Shown in pieces: positions 51,835-58,250 of a stretch of 64,000 bases of DNA. The stretch spans positions 2,914,001 through 2,978,000 of the forward strand of contig NZ_CP019067.1 in the NCBI RefSeq assembly GCF_001989615.1, written 5' to 3'. A program made the translations under genes and the position numbers. Below the pieces are notes generated by a model. It was not told the DNA's origin. It was given only the letters and a program-made list of their open reading frames with translations, and made no database searches. The DNA is from Halorientalis sp. IM1011 (lineage in GTDB: Archaea > Halobacteriota > Halobacteria > Halobacteriales > Haloarculaceae). Each line of letters begins with the position of its first letter. Positions within the stretch are counted from its first letter, which is position 1.

Positions 51835-52206
51835 ATGCCAGCCACGGACGTCGACAGCGAGCGGGTCTACGACGACGATCAGTTCAGCGCGCAGGGCGTG
51901 TTCAAGACCGAGCGCTCCAAGGCCGTTTGCGCGTACTTCGAGCCCGGGCAGTTCATCCCGGTCCACGCACCCGACAGCGACGTGACCGTCGTGGTCCAGT
52001 CCGGAACGGGAATCGTCAGGGACGGCGATACCGACCACGCCGTCGTACCCGGTTCGGTGGTGAGCGTCCCCGCCGGTCGCGACCGGGGCATCAAAGCGGA
52101 CGACGACGAGCGCCTCGAAGCCGTCATGGTGGTCGCGCCGCCGCCCTCGGACGCCGAACACGAACCCGTCCGCCGGGGCATCCGCGAGGGCGAGTTCGAG
52201 CCCTGA
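51835..52206 (+). CDS. Small cupin-fold protein
   Basis: 123 residues with a cupin core: PGQFIPVHAPDSDVTVVVQSGTG, then VPGSVVSVPAG. Only one histidine is at the usual metal positions of the first motif (VHAP), so metal binding may be weak or altered. Cupins of this kind are sensors or small enzymes; here the promoter is shared with the NnrS-like gene, so a role in NO or nitrite response is likely but unproven. Confidence 0.72.
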   Translation: MPATDVDSERVYDDDQFSAQGVFKTERSKAVCAYFEPGQFIPVHAPDSDVTVVVQSGTGIVRDGDTDHAVVPGSVVSVPAGRDRGIKADDDERLEAVMVVAPPPSDAEHEPVRRGIREGEFEP

Positions 52207-52208
52207 AC

Positions 52209-52220
52209 CGAACACGTTCG
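52209..52220 (+). promoter_or_regulatory. NarO-type box CGAACACGTTCG
   Basis: Perfect palindrome 39 nt before the DUF2249 gene at 52260 and only 2 nt after the cupin stop. Confidence 0.78.
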
Positions 52221-52259
52221 GGGCAATCCGGAGGCGTCCCGAGGGGGAACTGTCGGTGT

Positions 52260-52487
52260 ATGCCAGAAATCGACGTGCGCGAGGTTCCGCCGAAGGAGCG
52301 CCACCCCAAGATCATGGACGCGTTCGCGGACATGGACGCGGGTGAGACCCTCCGGCTGATCAACGACCACGATCCCAAGCCGCTGTACTACGAGATGGAC
52401 GCGGAGGTCGAGGACTTCGACGCCGACAACTACGAGGTGCGCCGCGAGGCAAAAGAAAAATTCGTCGCGGAGTTTCCCAAACGGTGA
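52260..52487 (+). CDS. DUF2249 family protein
   Basis: 75 residues: IDVREVPPKERHPKIMDAFADM, then GETLRLINDHDPKPLYYEM. It has no cysteine, so it cannot carry sulfur as TusA does. The domain is the same as at 11231 and 53100. It has a NarO-type box at the standard distance and shares the TGATG junction with the next cupin gene, so they form an operon. Confidence 0.78.
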   Translation: MPEIDVREVPPKERHPKIMDAFADMDAGETLRLINDHDPKPLYYEMDAEVEDFDADNYEVRREAKEKFVAEFPKR

Positions 52488-52786
52488 TGGCCGAAACCAT
52501 CGCACTCGACGAGTTGACCGCGTCGCCCCACGCCAAACTGTTCGACGAGCCGCTGACGATCCGACTCGAACTGGCAGCGGGCGAGCGCGTCGACCCGCAC
52601 ACTCACCCCGAGCGAACGGTCGTCCTGCACCTGCTCTCGGGGGAAGTGGAACTCGATCTGGACGACGAGACTCACGAGCTGGAATCGGACGACGTGATCC
52701 GGTTCGACGGCCGCCGCGAGGTATCACCGAAAGCCGTCACGGACAGCGAGGCGCTGCTCGTCCTCTCGAAACGCGTCGAGGACTAG
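52487..52786 (+). CDS. Cupin-domain protein coupled to DUF2249
   Basis: 99 residues. The cupin motif has HTHPERT near residue 39 and a second motif around SDDVIRFDG; two His and one Glu could bind a metal. It is translated from the ATG overlapping the stop of the DUF2249 gene. It ends in a 4-nt overlap with the convergent gene. It may be a small redox or metal enzyme of the NarO regulon. Confidence 0.72.
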   Translation: MAETIALDELTASPHAKLFDEPLTIRLELAAGERVDPHTHPERTVVLHLLSGEVELDLDDETHELESDDVIRFDGRREVSPKAVTDSEALLVLSKRVED

Positions 52787-53103
52787 TCGCCGAACAACTC
52801 GAGCGCGACCCGCACCGCGTCGTCGCCGTCGGGGTGGCGATCCGACGAGGCCGTCGCGGTCCGCAGGGCTTCTTTCGGCGTCGCGATCAGCCGCTCGGTG
52901 AGCCGGGTGGCCACACGCCGGACTGCAGCGCGGGTCTCGGGGTCGGTGTCGTCGTGCGAATCGAGTTCCGACAGCGCGCGCTCGACTTGTCGATCCCGAA
53001 CTGCGGCCGCACGGTCGTCGATCCGCTCGATGGTCCGGGCCACGTCGGGCGCTCGGTCCTCGGCGGCGGATGCCTCTTCGGGGGGCTCGGTGCTCGCCGT
53101 CAC
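52783..53103 (-). CDS. Stand-alone protein resembling the dimerisation domain of glutamyl-tRNA reductase
   Basis: 106 residues, all helical. The stretch RQVERALSEL...VRRVATRLTERLIATPKEALRTA resembles the C-terminal dimerisation helix region of HemA (LTxxLLHxPxxxLR). There is no catalytic or NADPH domain, so it cannot be an active reductase. It is cotranscribed with the DUF2249 gene (overlap of 4 nt) under the box at 53417. Possible roles: regulating HemA during haem-demanding denitrification, or a decoy partner. Similarity is moderate and read by eye. Confidence 0.6.
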   Translation of the reverse strand: MTASTEPPEEASAAEDRAPDVARTIERIDDRAAAVRDRQVERALSELDSHDDTDPETRAAVRRVATRLTERLIATPKEALRTATASSDRHPDGDDAVRVALELFGD

Positions 53104-53378
53104 GGTCGCCAGATCACGGTCACGACGGCCGCGTCCAGTTCGACGGTGCCGTACTCGTACCCGCGGTCGTCGAGTTTCGGGTAGAGGTGCTGGGGCGCGC
53201 GGTCGTTGAGCTGTATCAGGACCGTCTCGTCGTCCAGTTCCGCGAGCCGCTCCAAGGTGTTTTTCAGCGGCTTCGGCGGCCCGAGGTCGCGTGCGTCGAG
53301 CCGGTCACGCGGGGCCTCGGGCGGTGCACCCGTCTCGTCGACGGCCAGTCGGGCGGTCTCGGTCGGTTCGGTTCCCAT
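53100..53378 (-). CDS. DUF2249 family protein
   Basis: 92 residues: a disordered acidic start of about 25 residues, then the DUF2249 fold with LDARDLGPPKPLKNTLERLAEL and DDETVLIQLNDRAPQHLYPKL. Again no Cys. ATG 53378 lies 38 nt from the box at 53417, which supports this start rather than 53453. Operon with the GluTR-like gene. Confidence 0.75.
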   Translation of the reverse strand: MGTEPTETARLAVDETGAPPEAPRDRLDARDLGPPKPLKNTLERLAELDDETVLIQLNDRAPQHLYPKLDDRGYEYGTVELDAAVVTVIWRP

Positions 53379-53416
53379 ACTTCCCTGTTTCTCGTCACCG
53401 CCCCCAACCCTTATCC

Positions 53417-53428
53417 CGAACGCGTTCG
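53417..53428 (-). promoter_or_regulatory. NarO-type box CGAACGCGTTCG (leftward)
   Basis: Perfect palindrome, 38 nt before the leftward DUF2249 gene. It is one of a pair in a divergent promoter; the sister box at 53439 serves the rightward gene. Confidence 0.78.
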
Positions 53429-53438
53429 GACGAAATGC

Positions 53439-53450
53439 CGAACATGTTCG
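53439..53450 (+). promoter_or_regulatory. NarO-type box CGAACATGTTCG (rightward)
   Basis: Perfect palindrome 38 nt before ATG 53489 and 22 bp (centre to centre) from the leftward box, two helical turns. Symmetric spacing to both genes argues strongly for functional sites. Confidence 0.8.
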
Positions 53451-53488
53451 CAAACACCTACTGGTCCGCGCGTGGACAACTCTGACCC

Positions 53489-54145
53489 ATGCCTCGAGCG
53501 AAACTGAGCGTCAAACTGCCGCAGGCGGCCTGGATCGGGGATCTCTCGACGGACTACCCGGACGTGGAGTTCAGGGTGCTGGCGGCCCTGCCGACCGGGG
53601 AGACGGGTGTCGGTCTCGTGGAACTGAGCGGGCCGAACCTGCCGGAGGTGATCAAACGGATCCAGGAGCGTGAGACCATCGTGTCGCTGGATCTGCTGGG
53701 GGAGTCCGACGACCGGACGCTGATCCAGTTCGAGACGACCGAGCCCCTCCTGTTGTTCTCGGTCAAGGAGTCGGGGATCCCGCTGGAACCGCCGGTCGAG
53801 ATTCTCGACGGACACGCCACCGTCGAGGTGACCGCGTCCCAGGATCGGCTGTCGACCTTCGGGTCACAGCTCGAACAGTTCGGGATGAGCTTCGACGTGG
53901 AGTACGTCCGGCGGACGGTCGACTCGACGGACCAGTTGCTGACCGACCGCCAGCGCGACCTGATCGTCGCGGCGGTCCAGCAGGGGTACTACGACACGCC
54001 CCGCGAGTCGTCGCTGACGGAGCTGGCCGATCACCTCGGAATGGCGAAATCGACGGTCAGCGAGACGCTCCACCGCGCCGAGGAGACCGTCGTCAAGGAG
54101 TTCGTCGCGGAACTCGACGACGGACTGATCGCCGAGGCCCAGTGA
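53489..54145 (+). CDS. Bat-type HTH_10 regulator without cysteines
   Basis: 218 residues. The C-terminal helix-turn-helix is of HTH_10 type (LTDRQRDLIVAAVQQGYYDTPRESSLTELADHLGM near residue 151). The N-terminal part (about 140 residues) is a bacterio-opsin-activator-like sensory domain and lacks the Cys cluster of the NarO-like protein. The box at 53439 puts it inside the regulon, so it may be a second-layer regulator of NO or nitrite genes. Confidence 0.77.
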   Translation: MPRAKLSVKLPQAAWIGDLSTDYPDVEFRVLAALPTGETGVGLVELSGPNLPEVIKRIQERETIVSLDLLGESDDRTLIQFETTEPLLLFSVKESGIPLEPPVEILDGHATVEVTASQDRLSTFGSQLEQFGMSFDVEYVRRTVDSTDQLLTDRQRDLIVAAVQQGYYDTPRESSLTELADHLGMAKSTVSETLHRAEETVVKEFVAELDDGLIAEAQ

Positions 54146-54195
54146 CGCCTCTTCCTACAGCGTGAGAACACCAGCCCCCGGTTTTGGTGTCGGGC

Positions 54196-54207
54196 CGAGA
54201 ACGTTCG
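54196..54207 (+). promoter_or_regulatory. Degenerate NarO-type box at the start of the second Cys-rich regulator
   Basis: CGAGAACGTTCG, two mismatches, ends 3 nt before ATG 54211. Unlike the other boxes it lies downstream of the TATA-like TTTT element at 54182. A site there would be suited to repression, for example by the gene's own product. Confidence 0.35.
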
Positions 54208-54210
54208 AGT

Positions 54211-54876
54211 ATGAGCACGACCGAACCCGATCCCGTTCAGGCCGGTGTCAGGGTGACCCTCGCGATAACCCAGCCCCGTGAGTGTCCGCTCGCGGTCGCG
54301 TCGACCGACGCAGGGGCCCGGGTCGAGTCAGTCGCCCGGACCAGTTGCGGGTCACAGAACAGCACGAGTACCGAGTTTACCGTCCAGACGGATTCGACAG
54401 CCGACGGTATCGACGCCGATCCGGTGTTCCGGACCGAGGAAGGGGTTCGCTATCGCTGTCAGTGCGAGGCCGAGTCCTGCATCACCGATCTGGTCGAGAG
54501 CTACGGCTGTCCGGTCAGCGACGTCCACGCCGTCGACGGGACGCTGTATCTGGTGTTCTACGCACCGGATGCGGACCGCGTCCGGGATATCGTCGCGGCG
54601 GCCCGCGAGCGGTTCGACGACGTGGCCGTCCGCAACCTCAGCCAGTCCGGCGAACTGGTCGGCAACGGCTTCGTCACCGTCGACACCGCCCGGCTGACCG
54701 CGCGCCAGCGCGAGGTGCTCTCGACCGCCTTCGAGATGGGCTACTTCGACTACCCGAAAGGAGCGAACGCCGAGGAGGTAGCGGCCGAACTGGAGATTTC
54801 GCCGTCGACGCTCGCCGAACACCTCGCCGCGGCCCAGCAGAAGGTCCTCGGCCCGGTCGCCCGCGAGTCCGTCTAG
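54211..54876 (+). CDS. Second cysteine-rich Bat-type regulator (NarO paralogue)
   Basis: 221 residues, same plan as the protein at 49245: a Cys-rich N-terminal region and an HTH_10 domain (LTARQREVLSTAFEMGYFDYPKGANAEEVAAEL, near residue 157). Cysteines here are C25, C46, C83-x-C85-x4-C90 and C100, spaced unlike the NarO arrangement and with two additional ones. It may sense a different redox state or gas (NO versus O2). ATG 54211 is the first in the conserved frame. Confidence 0.75.
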   Translation: MSTTEPDPVQAGVRVTLAITQPRECPLAVASTDAGARVESVARTSCGSQNSTSTEFTVQTDSTADGIDADPVFRTEEGVRYRCQCEAESCITDLVESYGCPVSDVHAVDGTLYLVFYAPDADRVRDIVAAARERFDDVAVRNLSQSGELVGNGFVTVDTARLTARQREVLSTAFEMGYFDYPKGANAEEVAAELEISPSTLAEHLAAAQQKVLGPVARESV

Positions 54877-54891
54877 GGCAGGTCGGTCCGG

Positions 54892-55986
54892 CTAATCGCC
54901 CGTCGCTCCGTCCCCAGTCCTGCCGTCGGCCGTCCACCCCTCGGGAACGTGCGGGCAGAGCGGGTCGCTCGCCAGCGGATCGCCGGTCGTCGCGTACGCC
55001 CGCGACCGGCTCCCCCCACAGACGTGCCGGAACTCACAGGCCCCGCACTTCCCGGTGAGGGCGTCCCGGTCCCGCAGATCGGTGAACAGGTCGGAGTCCC
55101 GGTACAGGTCCACGAGGTCGTCCTCGGGGACGGTGCCGGCGGCCTCGGGGAGGAACCCGGAGGGGAACACGTCGCCGGTGTGGCTCACGAACGCGAAGCC
55201 GTCGCCAGCGACGATACCGCCCCTGCGTCGCAGCCCGGCGTCGGCGGCGTCTTCACCCGCCTCGGCCCGTCGCTGGAGCTTCACGCGCCGGTAGTGGGGT
55301 GCTTCGGTCGTCTTGACGCCGAACGGCTCCTCGTCGGCGGTTTCGGCGAGCCACTCCATCACCCGATCGGCCCGTTCGGGCGCGATGGGGTCGAGCAACC
55401 TCCCACGGCCGACCGGGACGAGGAAGAAGACGCTCCAGAGGACGGCCCCGAGTTCGCGGACCCGCTCGCGGATCGCCGGCAACTGATCGACCGTCTCGGC
55501 ACAGACCGTCGTGTTGATCTGGAGGGGGAGCCCGGCCTCGCGGGCGTCCGCCGCGGCTTGCATCGTCGCCTCGAAACTCCCGGTCTCCCCGCGGAAGGCG
55601 TCGTGGCGCTCGGCGTCGCCACCGTCGAGGCTGAGGGCCATCCGCCGGAGGCCGGCTTCTGACAGGTCCTCCAGCACGTCGGCCGTCAACTCGTCGGTCC
55701 CGCTCGGGGTCAGCGACATGCTCAACCCGACCTCGTCCCCGTAGCGGACGAGGTCGGTGAGATCGGGGCGTTTGCACGGATCGCCGCCGGAGAGGACGAC
55801 GAGCTGGTTCTCGCCGAACTCGCGGGCCGAATCGAGCAGGGCCTTTCCCTCCTCGGTCGTGAGTTCGTCGGGGTGGCGCGCAGACTGTGCGTCGGCCCGG
55901 CAGTGTTCACAGGCGAGTTCGCAGGCCTGCGTGACCTCCCAGATCAACACCATGGGCCGCCGACTCGTATCGAGGTCTCGGTTCAT
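54892..55986 (-). CDS. Radical SAM/SPASM protein, TIGR04053-type
   Basis: 364 residues. The radical SAM cluster is C22-x3-C26-x2-C29 (CELACEHC), followed by LSGGDP. The C-terminal SPASM-type extension has CGACEFRHVCGG and a last DPLCP, for extra 4Fe-4S clusters. Such enzymes modify peptides (RiPPs) or act in haem d1/alternative haem synthesis (NirJ/AhbC). The gene begins 62 nt after the CGCGG-type small gene on the same strand and has no promoter-like box of its own, so the pair look like an operon. Confidence 0.8.
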   Translation of the reverse strand: MNRDLDTSRRPMVLIWEVTQACELACEHCRADAQSARHPDELTTEEGKALLDSAREFGENQLVVLSGGDPCKRPDLTDLVRYGDEVGLSMSLTPSGTDELTADVLEDLSEAGLRRMALSLDGGDAERHDAFRGETGSFEATMQAAADAREAGLPLQINTTVCAETVDQLPAIRERVRELGAVLWSVFFLVPVGRGRLLDPIAPERADRVMEWLAETADEEPFGVKTTEAPHYRRVKLQRRAEAGEDAADAGLRRRGGIVAGDGFAFVSHTGDVFPSGFLPEAAGTVPEDDLVDLYRDSDLFTDLRDRDALTGKCGACEFRHVCGGSRSRAYATTGDPLASDPLCPHVPEGWTADGRTGDGATGD

Positions 55987-56048
55987 GAGTCAGAGTGAAT
56001 ATCGAGTGTTTGTAACGACGGGCGCGGATTCCCACGGGCCGGGAACGA

Positions 56049-56354
56049 TCACTGGTCCACGTGGACGCGGGTGACGTGGCCGCCACAGCCGCACTGCTCG
56101 ACGTACTCGTAGTCGACGGCGTCGCCGTAGGCCGCGTCGAGTTCCTCGTACAGGTACGTCTCCGGGTGGCCGTGATCGCCGTGGGTCACGAGGTTGACGT
56201 GGTTGCCCGGCTCGGTGTGGTCGACGGCATCGCGGGCCTGCGCCAGAACCAGTTCCCTGTCCTCGGCGTGGTGAGGTTTCTCCAGGTTCGCCGACCAGGA
56301 GTTGTCGTGGGTCCGCTCCGTCACCGGCTCGACCGTGTCGTGTGAGGCAGTCAT
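56049..56354 (-). CDS. CGCGG-type candidate RiPP precursor
   Basis: 101 residues, rich in His and acidic residues. It has no Cys until the near-terminal CGCGG (residues 88-92), followed by HVTRVHVDQ. NCBI-type family descriptions (from memory) call such proteins CGCGG family rSAM-modified RiPPs, the modified site being the CGCGG block. Upstream and downstream genes fit: a radical SAM/SPASM enzyme immediately follows. Start ATG 56354 lies 41 nt from the perfect box at 56396. The product is unknown; a role under denitrifying conditions is inferred from the promoter. Confidence 0.72.
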   Translation of the reverse strand: MTASHDTVEPVTERTHDNSWSANLEKPHHAEDRELVLAQARDAVDHTEPGNHVNLVTHGDHGHPETYLYEELDAAYGDAVDYEYVEQCGCGGHVTRVHVDQ

Positions 56355-56395
56355 CTCGTCTCGACGTTGTCCCTCCTTCGTCGAACACTCTTGGC

Positions 56396-56407
56396 CGAAC
56401 ATGTTCG
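56396..56407 (-). promoter_or_regulatory. NarO-type box CGAACATGTTCG (leftward, RiPP operon)
   Basis: Perfect palindrome, 41 nt before the CGCGG gene start. With the sister box at 56435 it forms another divergent arrangement, the second serving the beta-grasp gene. Confidence 0.78.
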
Positions 56408-56434
56408 AGCCGCTGCGGCGACGACAGGACTCGC

Positions 56435-56446
56435 CGAATATGTTCG
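56435..56446 (+). promoter_or_regulatory. NarO-type box, one mismatch (CGAATATGTTCG)
   Basis: Ends 37 nt before ATG 56484 of the beta-grasp gene. A CATAGTTTTGG stretch follows, where a weak TATA element may lie. Confidence 0.65.
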
Positions 56447-56483
56447 GCCCATAGTTTTGGGGGACGAGCGCCTAATTGGTGCC

Positions 56484-56888
56484 ATGACAGGCACAGCCGT
56501 CGAGTCGGGAACCGGGAGCGACGGGCGAGAGACGACGGTGACGGTGAAGTGTACGGGCCACGTCCGAACGGAAGTGGGCGAGCCCCGACTGGAGTTTCCC
56601 TTCGAGGGAACGACGTTACGGGAGTTCCTCGACGCCTTCTTCGCCGAGTACGACGTGGCCGACATGCTCATCGCCGAGACGGAGGCGGAGGCAACGACCC
56701 GTGGCTGGGCACCCGTCGAGGAGGAACTGCCCGGGACGTGGAACGCGAATCCTGAGGGCGAACAGACGCGTGCGTACGCGCGTGTCCTCGTCAACGGCCG
56801 GTTCAACGAGTCACTGGACGGCCTCGACACCGCGCTGGCGGACGGTGATCGGGTCGCGCTCGTCTATCCGTTCATGTTCTGCCTATAA
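56484..56888 (+). CDS. Beta-grasp (MoaD/ThiS-like) protein lacking the GG tail
   Basis: 134 residues. The ubiquitin-like pattern is visible: VTVKCTGHVRTEVGEPRLEF, TTLREFLDAFFAEYDVADML, then after an insertion, YARVLVNGRFNESLDGLDTALADGDRVALVYP. Instead of the Gly-Gly end used for sulfur transfer or conjugation, it ends PFMFCL. It therefore cannot be activated as MoaD or ThiS are, unless the Cys acts. The gene is upstream of nirK in the same direction and has its own NarO-type box. It may be a scaffold or modified carrier in NirK or cofactor maturation. Confidence 0.65.
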   Translation: MTGTAVESGTGSDGRETTVTVKCTGHVRTEVGEPRLEFPFEGTTLREFLDAFFAEYDVADMLIAETEAEATTRGWAPVEEELPGTWNANPEGEQTRAYARVLVNGRFNESLDGLDTALADGDRVALVYPFMFCL

Positions 56889-56894
56889 GGTATC

Positions 56895-56906
56895 CGAACC
56901 GGTTCG
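56895..56906 (+). promoter_or_regulatory. NarO-type box CGAACCGGTTCG before nirK
   Basis: Perfect palindrome 110 nt before ATG 57017, farther than at other genes; a transcript starting at the usual distance would carry a leader of about 72 nt. It lies 6 nt after the beta-grasp stop. Confidence 0.7.
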
Positions 56907-56933
56907 CCTTTTTCCAGGTTCGTTCTTACCGCC

Positions 56934-56948
56934 TGAGAAGGCTTCTCA
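56934..56948 (+). promoter_or_regulatory. Inverted repeat TGAGAAG-G-CTTCTCA before nirK
   Basis: A perfect 7-bp inverted repeat with one-base spacer, about where transcription would begin if the box at 56895 acts at normal distance. It may be a second regulator's operator or a hairpin at the 5' end of the nirK message. Confidence 0.45.
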
Positions 56949-57016
56949 CGCCGCAGGAACGCACTTCTCGCTTTATCCCTTTCCTCCCACAATTCGTATC
57001 TGTAAGGTGACTCCCA

Positions 57017-58144
57017 ATGTTCGACTCCACGCGGCGAAAGTGGCTCCAGGCCCTCGGGATCAGCGGCGCAGCGGCGACCATCGCCGGCTGTACCGGGAAC
57101 GAGGCCCCTGCGGTGACCGAGACGGCGAATAACTCCACGACTACCCAGTCCGACGGGCCGGCAGAGACCGACGTGGATCGGGTGGCTGCGGACCCGACCG
57201 ATCTCCCGGACCCCGTCGACTGGTCGTCCCCGAAGACCCACGAGGTGACGCTGACCGTCGAGGAGGTGACCGCCGAGATCGAACCCGGGGTCACGTTCGA
57301 CTACATGACCTTCGACGGGCAGGTCCCGGGGCCGATGGTCAGGGTTCGACAGGGCGACACGGTGGAGTTCACGATGGAGAACGCCCCGGAAAGCGGGATG
57401 GTCCACAACGTCGACTTCCACGCGGTCTACGGGACTGGCGGCGGTGCGGTGGCGACGACGGCCAACCCGGGCAGCGAGAACTCCATGCGGTTCCGCGCGG
57501 AGTACCCCGGCGCGTTCATCTACCACTGTGCCGTCCCGAACCTGGACTACCACATCAGCGCCGGGATGTTCGGGATGATCCTGGTCGAACCCGAACAGGG
57601 ACTCCCCGAGGTCGACCGTGAACTGTACCTCGGTCAGCACGAACTGTACACGGACAAGGACACGGGCGAGGAGGGCCACCACAAGTTCGACTTCGAGGCG
57701 ATGGCCGACGAGAGCCCGACCTACGTCCTCCTGAACGGGGAGAAACACGCCTGGGCGGCGGGTCGGTACGGCCCCGTCGAGGTCCAGCAGGACGAACGCG
57801 TCCGGGTGTTCATGGTCGACGGCGGCCCGAACGTCTCCAGCAACTTCCACCCCATCGGGAACGTCTGGAGCGAGGCCTACCGCGACGGCGGCATCCCCGA
57901 AGACGGCGACCTCAGCGCGTACGCCGACAAGAACATCCAGACGATGAAGGTGCCGCCGGGAAGCTGTATGATCGGCGAGATGGACACGCCGGTCCCCTCC
58001 CGGATCAAACTCGTCGACCACGCCCTCTCCCGGGTCGCCCGGAAGGGCCTGCTCGCCGAGGTGGACGTGGTCGGCAACGAGGACGAAGGGATCTACGACC
58101 CCGACGCGATGGGCACGAGCCACGAGGACCCGCTCTACGAGTGA
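57017..58144 (+). CDS. nirK: Copper-containing nitrite reductase NirK
   Basis: 375 residues. The N-terminus has a RRKWLQALG twin-arginine-like signal and IAGC lipobox. Copper ligands fit NirK: HNVDFH near residue 134, YHCAVPNLDYHISAGMFGM near 175 (type-1 Cys, His, Met and a type-2 His), and FHPIGN near 282 and VDHALSR near 337 for type-2 copper. It reduces nitrite to NO outside the cell membrane. It is distinct from the multicopper oxidase at 11874, which has laccase-type HxH pairs. NO reductase (norB) is not in this window. Confidence 0.9.
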   Translation: MFDSTRRKWLQALGISGAAATIAGCTGNEAPAVTETANNSTTTQSDGPAETDVDRVAADPTDLPDPVDWSSPKTHEVTLTVEEVTAEIEPGVTFDYMTFDGQVPGPMVRVRQGDTVEFTMENAPESGMVHNVDFHAVYGTGGGAVATTANPGSENSMRFRAEYPGAFIYHCAVPNLDYHISAGMFGMILVEPEQGLPEVDRELYLGQHELYTDKDTGEEGHHKFDFEAMADESPTYVLLNGEKHAWAAGRYGPVEVQQDERVRVFMVDGGPNVSSNFHPIGNVWSEAYRDGGIPEDGDLSAYADKNIQTMKVPPGSCMIGEMDTPVPSRIKLVDHALSRVARKGLLAEVDVVGNEDEGIYDPDAMGTSHEDPLYE

Positions 58145-58250
58145 TCGGCCACCCCGTGCAGGGGGCACCCGGTGATTCCGTTTTCGACGCTCGATATCGG
58201 TCGGTGTACTGGACGCCAGGTTAAACCGTGCCGAAACTCTGTGGTGTGGT

